Shown: positions 1-9,342 of the stretch, piece by piece | How positions within the stretch are numbered: the stretch's first letter is position 1 | How the letters are laid out: the number at the start of each line of letters is the position of its first letter | Assembly: GCA_018969585.1 (NCBI GenBank) | Contig: JAGWYB010000009.1 | Coordinates: 1 to 44,714 of the forward strand | DNA length: 44,714 bases | Origin: Actinomycetales bacterium | GTDB lineage: Bacteria; Actinomycetota; Actinomycetes; Nanopelagicales; Nanopelagicaceae | Direction: 5' to 3' | Notes under the pieces: generated by a model | Database searches by the model: none | The model's input: only the letters and a program-made list of their open reading frames with translations | Told to the model about the DNA's origin: nothing | Program-made: the position numbers and the translations under genes

Positions 1-81
1 GCAGTCCCAACGGATCAACGTTGGTGTATTAATTCGGTTGCTTTGGTGTTAAAGCCAAAAAATTAATTCCCAAAAATTAAA

Positions 82-708
82 TTAATATATCGAGTGAGCG
101 CGCCAGCAATACCAGGCGAGGTGGCTGCGATACGGACGGTATTTTTCGCCAGCTTTCAAAAGTTCTGCGGGGTTAATTTCACCCCTGATTTGATGAACTT
201 TTTCCCAACCTCGCCTAACTCCTAAATCCCCTACTGGCCAGATATCCAAGCGACCTAACTGAAATATTAGGAACATTTCCACAGTCCACTTGCCAATGCC
301 ATGCATCGGTAGAAGTATTTGGAAAATCTCGTCTTCAGTCTTGCTGCCTATTGACCTTAAATTTAGCTCGCCTGAATTTACGGCAATCGCAAGTTCTTGA
401 ATAGCCCGTGCTTTATTGCTAGAGCATCCGGTTTTTCGAAGCTTTGTCGTTGATTTTGATCCAAGATCTTTTGGATTAATTCTCCCATTACATAACTTCT
501 TGACTCTTCCAATAATTGTATCCGCTGCTTTGATTGAGAGTTGTTGTCCAATAATTGATTCAACTAAAGCGGAGAAACTAGTGACTTTTGAAGGCGCAGT
601 TCCTATCGGGCACGGGCCAAATTCTTCGATAATTTTCGTGAATCGTGGTTCGAGCAAAAGAAAACTATCTGCAATCTCCCTGGATCTTTTTTTGTCAATT
701 ACTTCCAT
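82..708 (-). CDS. DNA-3-methyladenine glycosylase II (AlkA-like)
   Basis: Predicted base-excision repair glycosylase that removes alkylated purines, 208 aa. The HhH-GPD fold is visible: the helix-hairpin-helix LPMHGIGKWTVEMF lies near residues 133-146 and is followed by PVGDLGVRRG with the expected catalytic Asp at D161. An upstream GQQLS segment (about 54-58) is typical of the family. It lacks the long N-terminal domain of E. coli AlkA (about 280 aa) and is closer in size to compact bacterial AlkA homologues. The start is the ATG at 708, which lies 6 nt after a TACTAT box with no Shine-Dalgarno sequence, suggesting a leaderless mRNA. It is divergent from the aminotransferase gene at 816. The family call is firm; substrate range is not readable from sequence. 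Confidence 0.88.
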   Translation of the reverse strand: MEVIDKKRSREIADSFLLLEPRFTKIIEEFGPCPIGTAPSKVTSFSALVESIIGQQLSIKAADTIIGRVKKLCNGRINPKDLGSKSTTKLRKTGCSSNKARAIQELAIAVNSGELNLRSIGSKTEDEIFQILLPMHGIGKWTVEMFLIFQLGRLDIWPVGDLGVRRGWEKVHQIRGEINPAELLKAGEKYRPYRSHLAWYCWRAHSIY

Positions 709-714
709 ATCTGA

Positions 715-720
715 ATAGTA
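715..720 (-). promoter_or_regulatory. -10 box of the AlkA-like gene, leaderless
   Basis: TACTAT on the minus strand ends 6 nt before the ATG at 708, so transcription would begin at or next to the start codon. The same geometry recurs at several other genes in the window. No clear -35 was identified. Confidence 0.5.
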
Positions 721-815
721 AACGCTAGGCTCTTTTTTGTGTTCGAGGGACGAAATCAGGTATTGTCGCCAAGCTCAATAGTTACAAGCTGTCTTGTGTT
801 TGATTTGGTAACTTG

Positions 816-1967
816 ATGGCTAAAATCGTTCGCGCTCAACCTTTAGGTGAGTTAAGAAAACGTAAAAGTCTTAAATGGCGTTATTATGAGAAAGAAGTTC
901 TACCGCTGCCGGTAGCAGAAATGGATTTCCCAATCGCTGAGCCAATCAAAAATGCCCTCCGAGACATGATTGATCGTTCCGATACCGGTTATCTTGGCCC
1001 TTTTCCAGAACTTTTTGAATCTTTTCGAATTTTTTCAAATGAACTTTGGGACTGGAATCCGGACGTTTCGCAAATGCGGACTGCTACTGATGTTGGAGTT
1101 GGCGTTGTAGAAGTAATGCGTACATTGATACAGCCAGGAGATAAAGTTCTACTCAATTCGCCAATTTACGACAATATGTGGCGTTGGGTTACTGAAGTCA
1201 AAGCAGAATTAATTGATGTTCCTCTAAAGCGGAACCAACTCGAATACTCATTAGATTTAGAAGCTATAGAGTCGGCTTATCGAACCGGAGTTAAAGTTCA
1301 TTTGCTCTGTAGTCCACATAATCCGGTGGGAACAGTCTTCGATAGAGAATCACTTTCGAAATTAGCTGAGCTGGCTAAACATTATCAAGTCATAGTTATT
1401 AGCGATGAGATTCATGCGCCACTTACATTTGTAGAGCGAAAATTCATACCCTTCTTAAACGTATCTGATGCTGCTCGGGAAATTGGTATTACTGTCACAA
1501 GCGCAAGTAAGACCTTTAATCTTGCTGGACTAAAGTGCGCCTTGATTATTACAGAGAATGTGGCTCTCAAAGAGAAAATTAACGCAATGCCAATCTCAGT
1601 TGGATATCGGGCTTCTCTTTTCGGGGCAGTAGCGGCAACTTCTGCGATGTCTGAATGCAGTGAGTGGCTTGCCGGAGTACTTTTAACTCTTGATGAAAAT
1701 CGAAAATTAATCAAAAAAATAATTGACACCAAAATCCCTTCAATTGGATATCGAATACCTGATTTTGGCTATCTTGCTTGGTTGGACTTAACTGCTCTAG
1801 GACTGGGTGATGATCCGGCGAAAGTACTCCTCGAGCGAGGTAAGTTGGCCGTCAATGGTGGACATATGTATGGTCCTGAACACTCATCTTTTATTAGATT
1901 TAACTTTGGCACTAGTCCAGAGATAATTACTGAAGCTTTCGAACGAATTTTGCAGACCAATGGCTGA
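816..1967 (+). CDS. PatB/MalY-type PLP aminotransferase / cystathionine beta-lyase
   Basis: Class I/II fold PLP enzyme of 383 aa, most like the MalY/PatB C-S lyase group, which releases homocysteine, ammonia and pyruvate from cystathionine or acts as an aminotransferase. Visible signatures are the N-terminal KWRYY and LPLPVAEMDFP segment, SPHNPVGTVF (Asn binding PLP), SDEIHAPL (PLP-pyridine Asp) and SASKTFNLAGLK with the Schiff-base Lys at K232. The ATG at 816 is preferred to the in-frame TTG at 813. The last 8 bases overlap the FAD oxidoreductase gene, so the two are probably translationally coupled. Whether the main activity is lyase or aminotransferase cannot be decided here. Confidence 0.85.
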   Translation: MAKIVRAQPLGELRKRKSLKWRYYEKEVLPLPVAEMDFPIAEPIKNALRDMIDRSDTGYLGPFPELFESFRIFSNELWDWNPDVSQMRTATDVGVGVVEVMRTLIQPGDKVLLNSPIYDNMWRWVTEVKAELIDVPLKRNQLEYSLDLEAIESAYRTGVKVHLLCSPHNPVGTVFDRESLSKLAELAKHYQVIVISDEIHAPLTFVERKFIPFLNVSDAAREIGITVTSASKTFNLAGLKCALIITENVALKEKINAMPISVGYRASLFGAVAATSAMSECSEWLAGVLLTLDENRKLIKKIIDTKIPSIGYRIPDFGYLAWLDLTALGLGDDPAKVLLERGKLAVNGGHMYGPEHSSFIRFNFGTSPEIITEAFERILQTNG

Positions 1968-3489
1968 AAACTTTGATGCCATTATTGTGGGCGGTGGACA
2001 TAATGGGCTAATTGCTGCTTGTTATCTTGCCAAAGCTGGCAAGAAGGTAGCTGTTTTAGAGAAAAATTCTGAATTTGGCGGTGCCACTACTAGCGTCAAT
2101 GCATTCTCAGGGATTTCCGCAAAACTATCTAGATACTCTTATCTAGTAGCTCTGCTCCCAGACCAGATTATCGCGGATTTACAAATAAATTTTAAAACTT
2201 TAAGCCGAAAAGTATCTTCTTATACTCCGGTCGCAGATACTGGAATTCTAATAAACCGGACATTTGATGATGAGTCACGAACCTCCATAGATATGTTTGC
2301 CGGAAATACCAATGAAGCAGACGGGTGGCAAAAGTTCTATAGGAGAATGGCTATTTTTGCTGAGCGAGTAGCGCCGACGATGTTAAAGCCACTCCCAACA
2401 GAGTCGGAAATCAGAGAATTGGTAGGTGATGATCTCTGGGATGAATTTGTTGTTGAACCCCTGAGCAAGACTCTCGATAAGTATTTTGCAAATGACGTTA
2501 TTAAGGGAATTGTGCTGACTGATGGCTTGATCGGTACTTTTGCTAGCGCCACAGAGAGAGCTGCCAACATCTGTTTTCTTTATCATTTGATCGGAAACGG
2601 AATAGGCGAATGGAAAGTTCCCGTTGGTGGAATGGGTAGTCTGGTTACTGAGTTGCTTTCACTCGCAAGATCACTCGAAGTTTCGCTGTTAGCTGAAACG
2701 TATGTTAGTAAAATTATGGATGCCGGAGATTGCGTTATAGTTGAATCAAGCTCGAAAAGTTTTAAGGCGAGAGTTGTTATTGCTGGGTGTTCGCCGCATA
2801 CACTGGCAAAGTTGACCGGGGATACTCCGCCAAAATCACTTGATGGTTCCCAGCTAAAGATGAACATGGTTTTAACCAAGTTGCCACGACTAAAAAGTGG
2901 GATAGATCCTCGAGTCGCATTTTCAGGTACTTTCCATATCGATGAGAGTTATCAGCAGCTAGAGGATGCTTTTATAGAAGCGAAGGCGGGAGAAATTCCG
3001 GGAGTCATTCCGGCTGAAATGTACTGTCACACCCTGACCGATCCTTCAATTCTCTCGGAAGACTTGCAGAAAGCCGGAGCCCAAACACTCACAGTCTTTG
3101 TACTACATACTCCAGCAGCTCTCTTTGATGATAACCATGATGCGAGAAAATCTCTGGTTGCCAAGAGAGTTCTAGCTGGATTAAACAGATATCTGATCGA
3201 TCCCATAGAAAGCTGCCTTGCCTTAGACGCGGCCGGAAAACCCTGTATTGAGATCAAGACTCCACAGGAATTAGAGAGAGAAATCGGCTTGCCTCGGGGC
3301 AATATCTTTCACGGCGATTTGGAATTCCCATGGAAAACCAATGACGATCCTAGAAAATGGGGAACAGAAACCAAATCACCTCGGATATTCATCGGTGGCG
3401 CTGGGGCGGTAAGAGGTGGCGGGGTTAGTGGCATTAGTGGCCAGAACGCGGCGATGGCTGCGCTAGAGAGATTGTCAGAAATAAAATAG
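1960..3489 (+). CDS. FAD-dependent oxidoreductase, phytoene-dehydrogenase/PYROXD2-like
   Basis: 509-aa flavoprotein. The N-terminal Rossmann motif VGGGHNGLIAA (about residues 10-20), followed by VLEKN, binds the ADP part of FAD. The C-terminal GGAGAVRGGGVSGISGQNAA segment is the second FAD contact typical of the phytoene desaturase / PYROXD2 family. No carotenoid genes lie nearby, so a carotenoid role is not supported; most bacterial PYROXD2-like proteins have no known substrate. The ATG at 1960 lies inside the end of the aminotransferase gene (8-nt overlap). It is followed after 9 nt by a 46-codon membrane protein gene on the same strand. Confidence 0.82.
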   Translation: MAENFDAIIVGGGHNGLIAACYLAKAGKKVAVLEKNSEFGGATTSVNAFSGISAKLSRYSYLVALLPDQIIADLQINFKTLSRKVSSYTPVADTGILINRTFDDESRTSIDMFAGNTNEADGWQKFYRRMAIFAERVAPTMLKPLPTESEIRELVGDDLWDEFVVEPLSKTLDKYFANDVIKGIVLTDGLIGTFASATERAANICFLYHLIGNGIGEWKVPVGGMGSLVTELLSLARSLEVSLLAETYVSKIMDAGDCVIVESSSKSFKARVVIAGCSPHTLAKLTGDTPPKSLDGSQLKMNMVLTKLPRLKSGIDPRVAFSGTFHIDESYQQLEDAFIEAKAGEIPGVIPAEMYCHTLTDPSILSEDLQKAGAQTLTVFVLHTPAALFDDNHDARKSLVAKRVLAGLNRYLIDPIESCLALDAAGKPCIEIKTPQELEREIGLPRGNIFHGDLEFPWKTNDDPRKWGTETKSPRIFIGGAGAVRGGGVSGISGQNAAMAALERLSEIK

Positions 3490-3498
3490 GCTAAGAGC

Positions 3499-3639
3499 GT
3501 GAAACTAATTCGCCGCATTCTTGCTCTGATAGCGATTCTTGCTGTTGCAATTCGCGGCATCCTCTCCTTTTTGACCTGGTTTGAGAAACAAGAAGAAATT
3601 GATTGGTCGGATGACGAAGATTTAGAAGAAGCGATATGA
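3499..3639 (+). CDS. 46-aa single-pass membrane protein
   Basis: Short open frame with GTG start. The protein has a basic N-terminus (KLIRR), one hydrophobic segment of about 20 residues (ILALIAILAVAIRGILSFL) and a strongly acidic tail rich in Asp and Glu (about residues 29-45). It begins 9 nt after the FAD oxidoreductase stop, has a weak AAGAG upstream, and its TGA overlaps the next ATG as ATGA. That overlap and the tight packing are the main evidence that it is real. The expected topology is cytoplasmic or periplasmic acidic tail plus one membrane anchor. No family was recognised and no function is proposed. Confidence 0.55.
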   Translation: MKLIRRILALIAILAVAIRGILSFLTWFEKQEEIDWSDDEDLEEAI

Positions 3640-4016
3640 CTTATAGCTATATCCCAGGTACATGCAATCTCGGAAAAGCCGAAATCCGAAGACGCCAGTT
3701 CGTAGCGCTGCTCGGTCTCATCCTCACAATTTCTAGTTTCACTGGTCTAATTGCAGCGGGAGCAAATCAAACAGCTCGCTTTTCACTATTTGTTCCGTTG
3801 CTGGTATTTTCTATTGGATTTGTTCAATCAAGAAAACGTTTTTGTTTAGCGTATGGACTGATGGGTACCTTTAACTTGGGCAAGTTAGGCGACCTAACGC
3901 GCGTCCAAAGTCCCGAGGATAGAAAGGCTGACCGTAAGACGGCCATAGGAATCTTGCTACAGAGCGCTGCGCTAGCTGCAGTTTTAACTCTTGCCCTAGT
4001 CGCAATACCGCTCTAA
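3636..4016 (+). CDS. Four-helix-type membrane protein with repeated CNLGK/FNLGK motif, unknown function
   Basis: 126-aa protein of unrecognised family. Hydrophobic segments lie near residues 23-42, 48-62 and 104-125, so three or more membrane spans are likely. The short motif GTCNLGKAEIRRR near the N-terminus is echoed at about residue 78 as GTFNLGKLGDLTR, so the two hydrophilic stretches may be related. Only the first copy has the Cys; a second Cys lies just before the second copy (KRFCLAYG). The gene overlaps the upstream 46-codon gene by ATGA. Function unknown; an envelope role is only a guess from topology. Confidence 0.65.
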   Translation: MTYSYIPGTCNLGKAEIRRRQFVALLGLILTISSFTGLIAAGANQTARFSLFVPLLVFSIGFVQSRKRFCLAYGLMGTFNLGKLGDLTRVQSPEDRKADRKTAIGILLQSAALAAVLTLALVAIPL

Positions 4017-4088
4017 ATCACTTCTTGAATTTGCCATTTGTGGCGACTAGCGTTTAGCCAAGACCTCAGATCGGAAAATGGGGGAAAT

Positions 4089-4430
4089 ATGGAAATTACA
4101 ATTCATGCGCGAGGGGTAAACCTCGCTGAAGACTTTTCAGAGATTGCGCGCGAACGAATCGAGAGACTCTCTCGCTTCCATATCCCAATTGAGCGAGTAG
4201 TAGTTGAGGTAATCCATGAAAATAATCCACACCACGGTAAAAATGCATCCCATCTTGTGACAATTACTTCACATGGAGCTGGACCGCTTGTCCGCGCTCA
4301 AGCCAGTGCATTTAATGATTTAGCAGCTTTTGATGAAGCTGCTGAAGCGATTGAATTACAGTTACGCAAGAAACATGAGCGCTCAAAGCAAATAAATAGA
4401 GATACTCTGAGAAAAAGAAAGGCTATTTAG
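4089..4430 (+). CDS. hpf: Ribosome hibernation promoting factor, short form
   Basis: 113-aa HPF/RaiA family protein (ribosome-associated inhibitor A) that binds the 30S decoding region and stalls ribosomes in stationary phase or starvation. The N-terminal MEITIHARGVNL strand, the basic ERIERLSRF helix, the VEVIHENNP strand and the C-terminal helix EAAEAIELQLRKKHERSK match the single-domain fold. The ATG at 4089 is chosen because the family's conserved N-terminus begins there and GGGGG lies 4 nt upstream; a TTG at 4038 would add unrelated residues. The C-terminal dimerisation domain of long HPF is absent, although most actinobacteria carry the long form. It ends 7 nt from a convergent gene. 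Confidence 0.88.
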   Translation: MEITIHARGVNLAEDFSEIARERIERLSRFHIPIERVVVEVIHENNPHHGKNASHLVTITSHGAGPLVRAQASAFNDLAAFDEAAEAIELQLRKKHERSKQINRDTLRKRKAI

Positions 4431-4437
4431 CCAACTC

Positions 4438-4968
4438 TCACACGCTTGAAGCGTCTGCCGTATTTTTTAGAAATTCGAGTGCGCTGGCGTATTGAGAATA
4501 AAAATCAACATTCCACGATCCAAGATCAGGATTGAAAAAGACACCATTAATCTGTTCACTTCCGTTCAAATAATTAATGGTGGACGCGGTTTCACTTACC
4601 AGGCCCGGAACATCCTCTCGCCGATCCATCTTTACACATCCAATATTCTCCTGAAGCGCTTGGTAGATAGTTAGGTCATGGCCCAACACATCTATTACAG
4701 ATAAAGATATTTGAGAAACTGCAACGCCTCGGTCGGGGGAATTTGCGGGTAATTTCTTAAACTCTTCAACCTGTTGACGGTATACGTTCCATTGCGCCTT
4801 ACCAGCAACTTCTTCATCAAGAATTAATTCTCGAACTTCTGCACAGCGAATAGCGCTTTGAGATGGTTTACCGAAAGGACCATAATGAAAAGTCGCCCAG
4901 ATTGAGGATACGGAAAGAAGCGCAGTTATTGGCACAAGTGCCCAAAGAACTATTCGCCCAATCTTCAC
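4438..4968 (-). CDS. Hypothetical protein with N-terminal membrane anchor
   Basis: 176-aa protein with a GTG start. Residues 1-5 are basic (MKIGR) and residues 7-27 form one hydrophobic segment, so it is either membrane-anchored or secreted; no lipobox is seen. The rest is hydrophilic and mostly helical in character, with two Cys (C42 in AIRCAE and one in NIGCVKMD) that could pair outside the membrane. No family was recognised. The GTG lies 6 nt after TAGTCT, which fits a leaderless transcript. It is convergent with hpf and divergent from the methyltransferase gene. Confidence 0.6.
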   Translation of the reverse strand: MKIGRIVLWALVPITALLSVSSIWATFHYGPFGKPSQSAIRCAEVRELILDEEVAGKAQWNVYRQQVEEFKKLPANSPDRGVAVSQISLSVIDVLGHDLTIYQALQENIGCVKMDRREDVPGLVSETASTINYLNGSEQINGVFFNPDLGSWNVDFYSQYASALEFLKNTADASSV

Positions 4969-4973
4969 GCCCC

Positions 4974-4980
4974 TAGACTA
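4974..4980. promoter_or_regulatory. Overlapping divergent -10 boxes
   Basis: The 7 bases TAGACTA contain TAGACT on the plus strand (4974-4979, about 40 nt before the methyltransferase ATG at 5020) and TAGTCT on the minus strand (4975-4980, 6 nt before the GTG of the anchored hypothetical protein). The two predicted RNA polymerase sites would exclude each other. Confidence 0.45.
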
Positions 4981-5019
4981 ATGGAGAGTTTTGGCTGCTT
5001 CGAGACGAAATGGTGAGCG

Positions 5020-7531
<2,512 letters not shown>

Positions 7532-7537
7532 TTCGGT

Positions 7538-7543
7538 TAGACT
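7538..7543 (+). promoter_or_regulatory. -10 box of the riboflavin operon
   Basis: TAGACT ends 6 nt before G7550, the first base of the P1 helix of the FMN riboswitch. This is the same -10 to start distance seen at the leaderless genes, so the transcript probably starts exactly at the aptamer. Confidence 0.5.
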
Positions 7544-7549
7544 TCTCTC

Positions 7550-7675
7550 GTTGTTTCCGGGGTCGGTGTAATTCCGAACCGGCAGTCACAGTCTGCGACC
7601 CGCTAGCAGCCAGCTATCGGTGGACTTGGTGAAATTCCAAGACCGACGGTTAAAGTCCGGATGAGAGGGAGCAAT
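7550..7675 (+). promoter_or_regulatory. FMN riboswitch aptamer (RFN element)
   Basis: Matches the conserved RFN core: GGGGTCGGTG, ATTCCGAACCGGC, GTCTGCGACCCG, a variable arm, GGTGGACTTGGTGAAATTCC, AAGACCGACGGT and AAAGTCCGGATGAGAG. P1 can form between GTTGTTTCC (7550-7558) and GGGAGCAAT (7667-7675), 9 pairs counting three G-U and one end wobble. It lies directly in front of the ribD-ribE-ribBA-ribH genes, as expected for FMN feedback control of riboflavin synthesis. Confidence 0.93.
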
Positions 7676-7725
7676 CGCGCGATAAGCGCGCGGTTATTTG
7701 CGCACCCCGGAAATCTTCCGGAGGG
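7676..7725 (+). promoter_or_regulatory. Riboswitch expression platform with RBS sequestor
   Basis: A hairpin of CGCGCG (7676-7681) with CGCGCG (7687-7692) is followed by CCGGAA (7707-7712) pairing with TTCCGG (7716-7721). The latter covers the first two bases of the ribD ribosome binding site GGAGGG (7720-7725). CCCCGGAAA (7705-7713) is also the exact complement of TTTCCGGGG (7554-7562) in the aptamer's P1 region, so the sequestor and anti-sequestor exclude each other. There is no U-tract, which points to translational rather than transcriptional control. Confidence 0.7.
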
Positions 7726-7729
7726 AGCG

Positions 7730-8752
7730 ATGAATTCAACAGAATCGGCAATGCGCCGAGCGGTTGCGCTATCTGAAATCGCTCTGGGAAAAACCTCACC
7801 AAATCCAATCGTTGGCGCGGTCATTATTTATGAATCCGGCGAAATAATTTCTGAGGGATTCCATGAAAGCGCCGGAAGTGAACATGCAGAAATCGTCGCG
7901 CTAAAACGCGCTGGGGCAAAAGCAAAAGGTTCGACTTTAGTTGTAACGCTAGAGCCATGTAACCATTTCGGGAAAACTCCACCCTGCGTTGAAGCCATAA
8001 TCAACTCTGGCGTTAAGAAAGTTGTATTTGCTGTAAAAGATCCCAATCCGATTGCCTCCGGTGGTGCTGAAAAATTGAGAGCAGCCGGGATTGAAGTAAT
8101 TTCTGACGTTTTGACTAAAGAAGTTGAGTTTTCAAATCGCGCCTGGCTAAAGAAGATCAGAACGAATTCGCCTTTTGTTACTTTAAAAATGGCTACCAGC
8201 TTGGATGGGAGATCAGCCGCGCCGAATGGAACCTCAAAGTGGATTACTACTCCACAGTCGAGACAAGATGTCGCATATTTGAGAAGCGAGTGCGACGCTA
8301 TCGTCACGGGGACCGGAACGGTTATATCCGACAATCCAAGATTATCCGTTCGTGATGTTACTAGAGGCGGTAATAGTTTTGCTCCCGTACGAGTAATCCT
8401 AGGTTCGCGTGAACTTTCAAAAGAATTACAGATCTTCAATAACGAAGCTGAAACTATTCAAATTAAGGATCGAGAACTTTCGAGTCTTTTAACTTTAGCT
8501 AAGGAACGTAATTGGAATCGAATCTTGATTGAAGCGGGACCTAAATTATCAAGCTCTTTCCTCAAAGCAAATTTAGTTGATGAAGTTGTCATCTATCAGG
8601 CTCCATCTTTTCTAGGTGGATCCAATACCGCAATTGATGATATTGGAGTTGCAGATTTAACTGCCCAAAAGCGATTCACCATTTCTGATGTGAAGCGCAT
8701 CCCAGGTGAAGTTGAAAATTTGCGACTACAACTACAAGCGGCAGGTGCATGA
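7730..8752 (+). CDS. ribD: Bifunctional pyrimidine deaminase/reductase
   Basis: Second and third steps of riboflavin synthesis: deamination of diaminohydroxyribosylaminopyrimidinone phosphate and NADPH-dependent reduction of the ribose. The 340-aa protein has an N-terminal CDA-type deaminase with H52-A-E54 and the zinc ligands C77 (LEPCNHFGKTPPC) and C86, then a DHFR-like reductase domain starting near residue 150 (FVTLKMATSLDGRSA). ATG 7730 is chosen because it follows GGAGGG by 4 nt and begins the deaminase fold; an earlier in-frame start would lie inside the riboswitch platform. Its stop overlaps the ribE ATG (TGATG). Confidence 0.95.
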   Translation: MNSTESAMRRAVALSEIALGKTSPNPIVGAVIIYESGEIISEGFHESAGSEHAEIVALKRAGAKAKGSTLVVTLEPCNHFGKTPPCVEAIINSGVKKVVFAVKDPNPIASGGAEKLRAAGIEVISDVLTKEVEFSNRAWLKKIRTNSPFVTLKMATSLDGRSAAPNGTSKWITTPQSRQDVAYLRSECDAIVTGTGTVISDNPRLSVRDVTRGGNSFAPVRVILGSRELSKELQIFNNEAETIQIKDRELSSLLTLAKERNWNRILIEAGPKLSSSFLKANLVDEVVIYQAPSFLGGSNTAIDDIGVADLTAQKRFTISDVKRIPGEVENLRLQLQAAGA

Positions 8753-9342
8753 TGTTCACCGGATTAATTGAGGATTGTGGCGTTATTACCTCTATAAAGA
8801 GACTTACAGAATCGGCAGAAATTGAGATTAAAACTGCACTTTCTGCTCAAATTAAGGTAGGGGATTCAATAAGTGTTAATGGAACTTGTTTAACTGCAAA
8901 AGCAATTTCTCCTAATTCGTTTATCGCCGATGTAATGGTTCAAACACTTCGCCTGACTTCGTTGTCAGATATCTCAATCGGAGATGCGGTAAATCTAGAA
9001 CTGGCTCTGATGAGCGGTTCCCGCATGGGGGGACATATAGTTCAAGGTCATGTCGACGGAGTAGGCGAGGTAATAGAAAATTCAACTGGCGAGAAGTGGA
9101 ACAAACTAGTAATTAGAATTCCGCAACACCTAGCGAAATATGTTGTAAATCAAGGCTCAATTGCTATTGATGGAGTTTCGCTTACCGTTGGCGAAATTAA
9201 GGGTGATTTGGTGACACTCTGGTTGATACCAGAAACTCTTGCGAAAACAAATCTCGATTCAAAATTAACTGGATCTAAATTGAATATTGAAGTGGATTTA
9301 CTAGCTAAATATGTTGAACGCTTAATGAAAGCCGGTGATTAA
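8752..9342 (+). CDS. ribE: Riboflavin synthase alpha subunit
   Basis: Dismutates two molecules of 6,7-dimethyl-8-ribityllumazine to riboflavin and the pyrimidinedione. 196 aa, made of two similar beta-barrel halves: MFTGLIEDCG at the N-terminus with VNGTCLTA, and the second repeat with GHIVQGHVDGVG and IDGVSLTV. Start placed at ATG 8752 because MFTG is the conserved N-terminus; the ATG at 8749 (one extra Met, overlapping ribD by ATGA) is equally possible. The 3' end overlaps the ribBA start by 8 nt. Confidence 0.95.
   Translation: MFTGLIEDCGVITSIKRLTESAEIEIKTALSAQIKVGDSISVNGTCLTAKAISPNSFIADVMVQTLRLTSLSDISIGDAVNLELALMSGSRMGGHIVQGHVDGVGEVIENSTGEKWNKLVIRIPQHLAKYVVNQGSIAIDGVSLTVGEIKGDLVTLWLIPETLAKTNLDSKLTGSKLNIEVDLLAKYVERLMKAGD

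Noticed and set aside
7-24. Inverted repeat CCAACG / CGTTGG with a 6-nt loop at the left edge
   Set aside because: Short stem, no T-tract on either strand, and the flanking gene lies outside the window; not enough to call a terminator.
4038-4088. Earlier TTG start for hpf
   Set aside because: The added residues do not fit the family, while ATG 4089 begins the conserved N-terminus and follows a G-rich RBS.
7676-7692. CGCGCG hairpin as a rho-independent terminator
   Set aside because: No T-tract follows; it is better explained as a spacer hairpin of the FMN switch.
7828-8439. A 203-codon open frame on the minus strand inside ribD
   Set aside because: ribD is certain on the other strand; the frame has no recognisable protein pattern, RBS or partner.
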